Assembly: GCA_019237175.1 (NCBI GenBank)
Contig: JAFAHP010000293.1
Span: 1-7,357 of the forward strand
Length of the DNA: 7,357 bases
Source of the DNA: Alphaproteobacteria bacterium
Lineage (GTDB): Bacteria > Pseudomonadota > Alphaproteobacteria > ATCC43930 > CGMCC-115725
Direction of reading: 5' to 3'
This document shows, piece by piece, positions 7,064-7,357 of the stretch (within the stretch, counting starts at the first letter, position 1; each line of letters opens with the position of its first letter). The notes below the pieces were generated by a model. That model saw only the letters and a list, made by a program, of their open reading frames with translations, searched no databases and had not been told where the DNA came from. Position numbers and translations under genes: made by a program.

Positions 7064-7083
7064 CCCATCGCTGATGCGATGGG
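7064..7083. repeat. 8-bp perfect inverted repeat, 4-bp loop
   Basis: CCCATCGC-TGAT-GCGATGGG is a perfect stem-loop, nested between arms of the larger palindromic repeat. The sequence differs from the C-rich arms and may be the variable centre or a separate small insertion. Confidence 0.7.
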
Positions 7084-7089
7084 TCCCCT

Positions 7090-7120
7090 CCCTCTCCCCC
7101 CGGCCTGCGGGCGGAGAGGG
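7090..7120. repeat. Palindromic element hairpin, second copy
   Basis: CCCTCTCC (7090-7097) pairs with GGAGAGGG (7113-7120), with further partial pairing inside the loop (CCCG/CGGG). The flanking GGGT (7081-7084) and ACCC (7122-7125) extend the symmetry. Confidence 0.75.
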
Positions 7121-7228
7121 CACCCTTCGCAACGGCTTGGAAAGCCGCGGGAATTTGCGTGAACCCCATAGGATTGCGGGAGAGGGGAGGGTGGCGGTCG
7201 GGGCCTGCGTCGAGACGGTCAACATGGC

Positions 7229-7357
7229 CTAAACCCGCGCCTCGGCGAGGCTCGGGACTTGCCGGGCGAGAAAGCTTCGCCGCAAGTAATGCCACCAGGT
7301 CAGCGCTCCGCAGGTGACGTAGAAAGCCAGAAAAATTTCAAGTGCCAGATGAGGTGC
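7229..7357 (-). CDS. C-terminal end of a membrane protein, probably MFS transporter (NarK/NasA-like?)
   Basis: The minus strand is open from the right edge to a TAG at 7231-7229, giving the last 42 residues of a protein. They contain one hydrophobic helix (LALEIFLAFYVTCGALTWW, 4-22) followed by a basic cytoplasmic tail (LRRSFLARQ, 25-33). This is the pattern of a final transmembrane segment with a positive-inside tail. The FYVTCxxLTWWxYLRR wording recalls the last helix of NarK/NasA-type nitrate/nitrite transporters of the major facilitator superfamily, but 42 residues recalled by eye are weak evidence. The gene is convergent with phnA. The start and most of the gene lie outside the window. 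Confidence 0.68.
   Translation of the reverse strand, partial: APHLALEIFLAFYVTCGALTWWHYLRRSFLARQVPSLAEARV

Larger units (their letters stand above)
6905..7193. repeat. Cluster of C-rich/G-rich palindromic intergenic repeats
   Basis: The 375-bp gap between phnA and the convergent membrane-protein gene consists largely of degenerate copies of a palindromic element. The left arm reads roughly CCCTCACCC-CCCTCTCCCC; the right arm is its complement. Recognisable parts: a left arm at 6905-6930, a near-complete hairpin at 6984-7010, a right arm running to about 7028, an inverse arm at 7050-7063, a hairpin at 7090-7120 and a lone right arm at 7177-7193. Elements of this type are common between genes in Rhizobiales genomes and are usually placed at 3' ends of convergent genes, as here. 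Short open frames across this stretch are low-complexity and not genes. Confidence 0.8.

Noticed and set aside
6890..7232. Short open frames on both strands after phnA
   Set aside because: They read through palindromic repeat arms, giving Pro/Ser/Gly-rich translations without domains or good ribosome-binding sites.

Overview
The window is GC-rich with strongly GC-biased third codon positions and looks like a chromosomal piece of an alphaproteobacterium, most likely Rhizobiales (Bradyrhizobium/Rhodoplanes-like). Three things point there: the multidomain SAM-cyclase-ATPase-TPR protein, a PhnA-type phosphonoacetate hydrolase of the rhizobial kind, and a cluster of C-rich/G-rich palindromic intergenic repeats typical of this order. 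Genus is inference only; no rRNA or other marker gene is present.

Layout from left to right: (1) the N-terminal part of a short-chain dehydrogenase/reductase on the minus strand, running off the left edge (1-413). (2) A 108-bp divergent intergenic region. (3) A large plus-strand gene (522-3893, 1123 aa) for a putative signalling protein: SAM domain, class III nucleotidyl cyclase domain, STAND/AAA-type ATPase and a C-terminal TPR-like helical region. (4) A 313-bp gap without a credible gene (3894-4206). (5) A tight two-gene unit: an 89-aa protein ending in four GTPPS-type hexapeptide repeats (4207-4476), then, after 10 bp, a 349-aa P-loop protein with a DUF1611/BioD-like ATPase domain (4487-5536). 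(6) A 132-bp gap holding a perfect 6-bp inverted repeat. (7) A plus-strand PhnA-like phosphonoacetate hydrolase of the alkaline phosphatase superfamily (5669-6853), followed by a candidate intrinsic terminator. (8) A non-coding stretch made largely of palindromic C-rich/G-rich repeat elements (about 6905-7193). (9) The last 42 codons of a minus-strand membrane protein, probably an MFS transporter and possibly NarK/NasA-like (7229-7357), convergent with phnA.

How the genes work together: only the small repeat protein and the P-loop protein are close enough to be confidently co-transcribed. PhnA could be a third member or an independent unit; the other phosphonate genes usually found with it (phnW, phnY, transporters) are not in the window. 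The cyclase and the dehydrogenase are divergently transcribed and need not be related in function. The least explained part is the repeat-tailed 89-aa protein paired with the P-loop protein. The cyclase domain also has unusual residues at the expected substrate-specifying positions.
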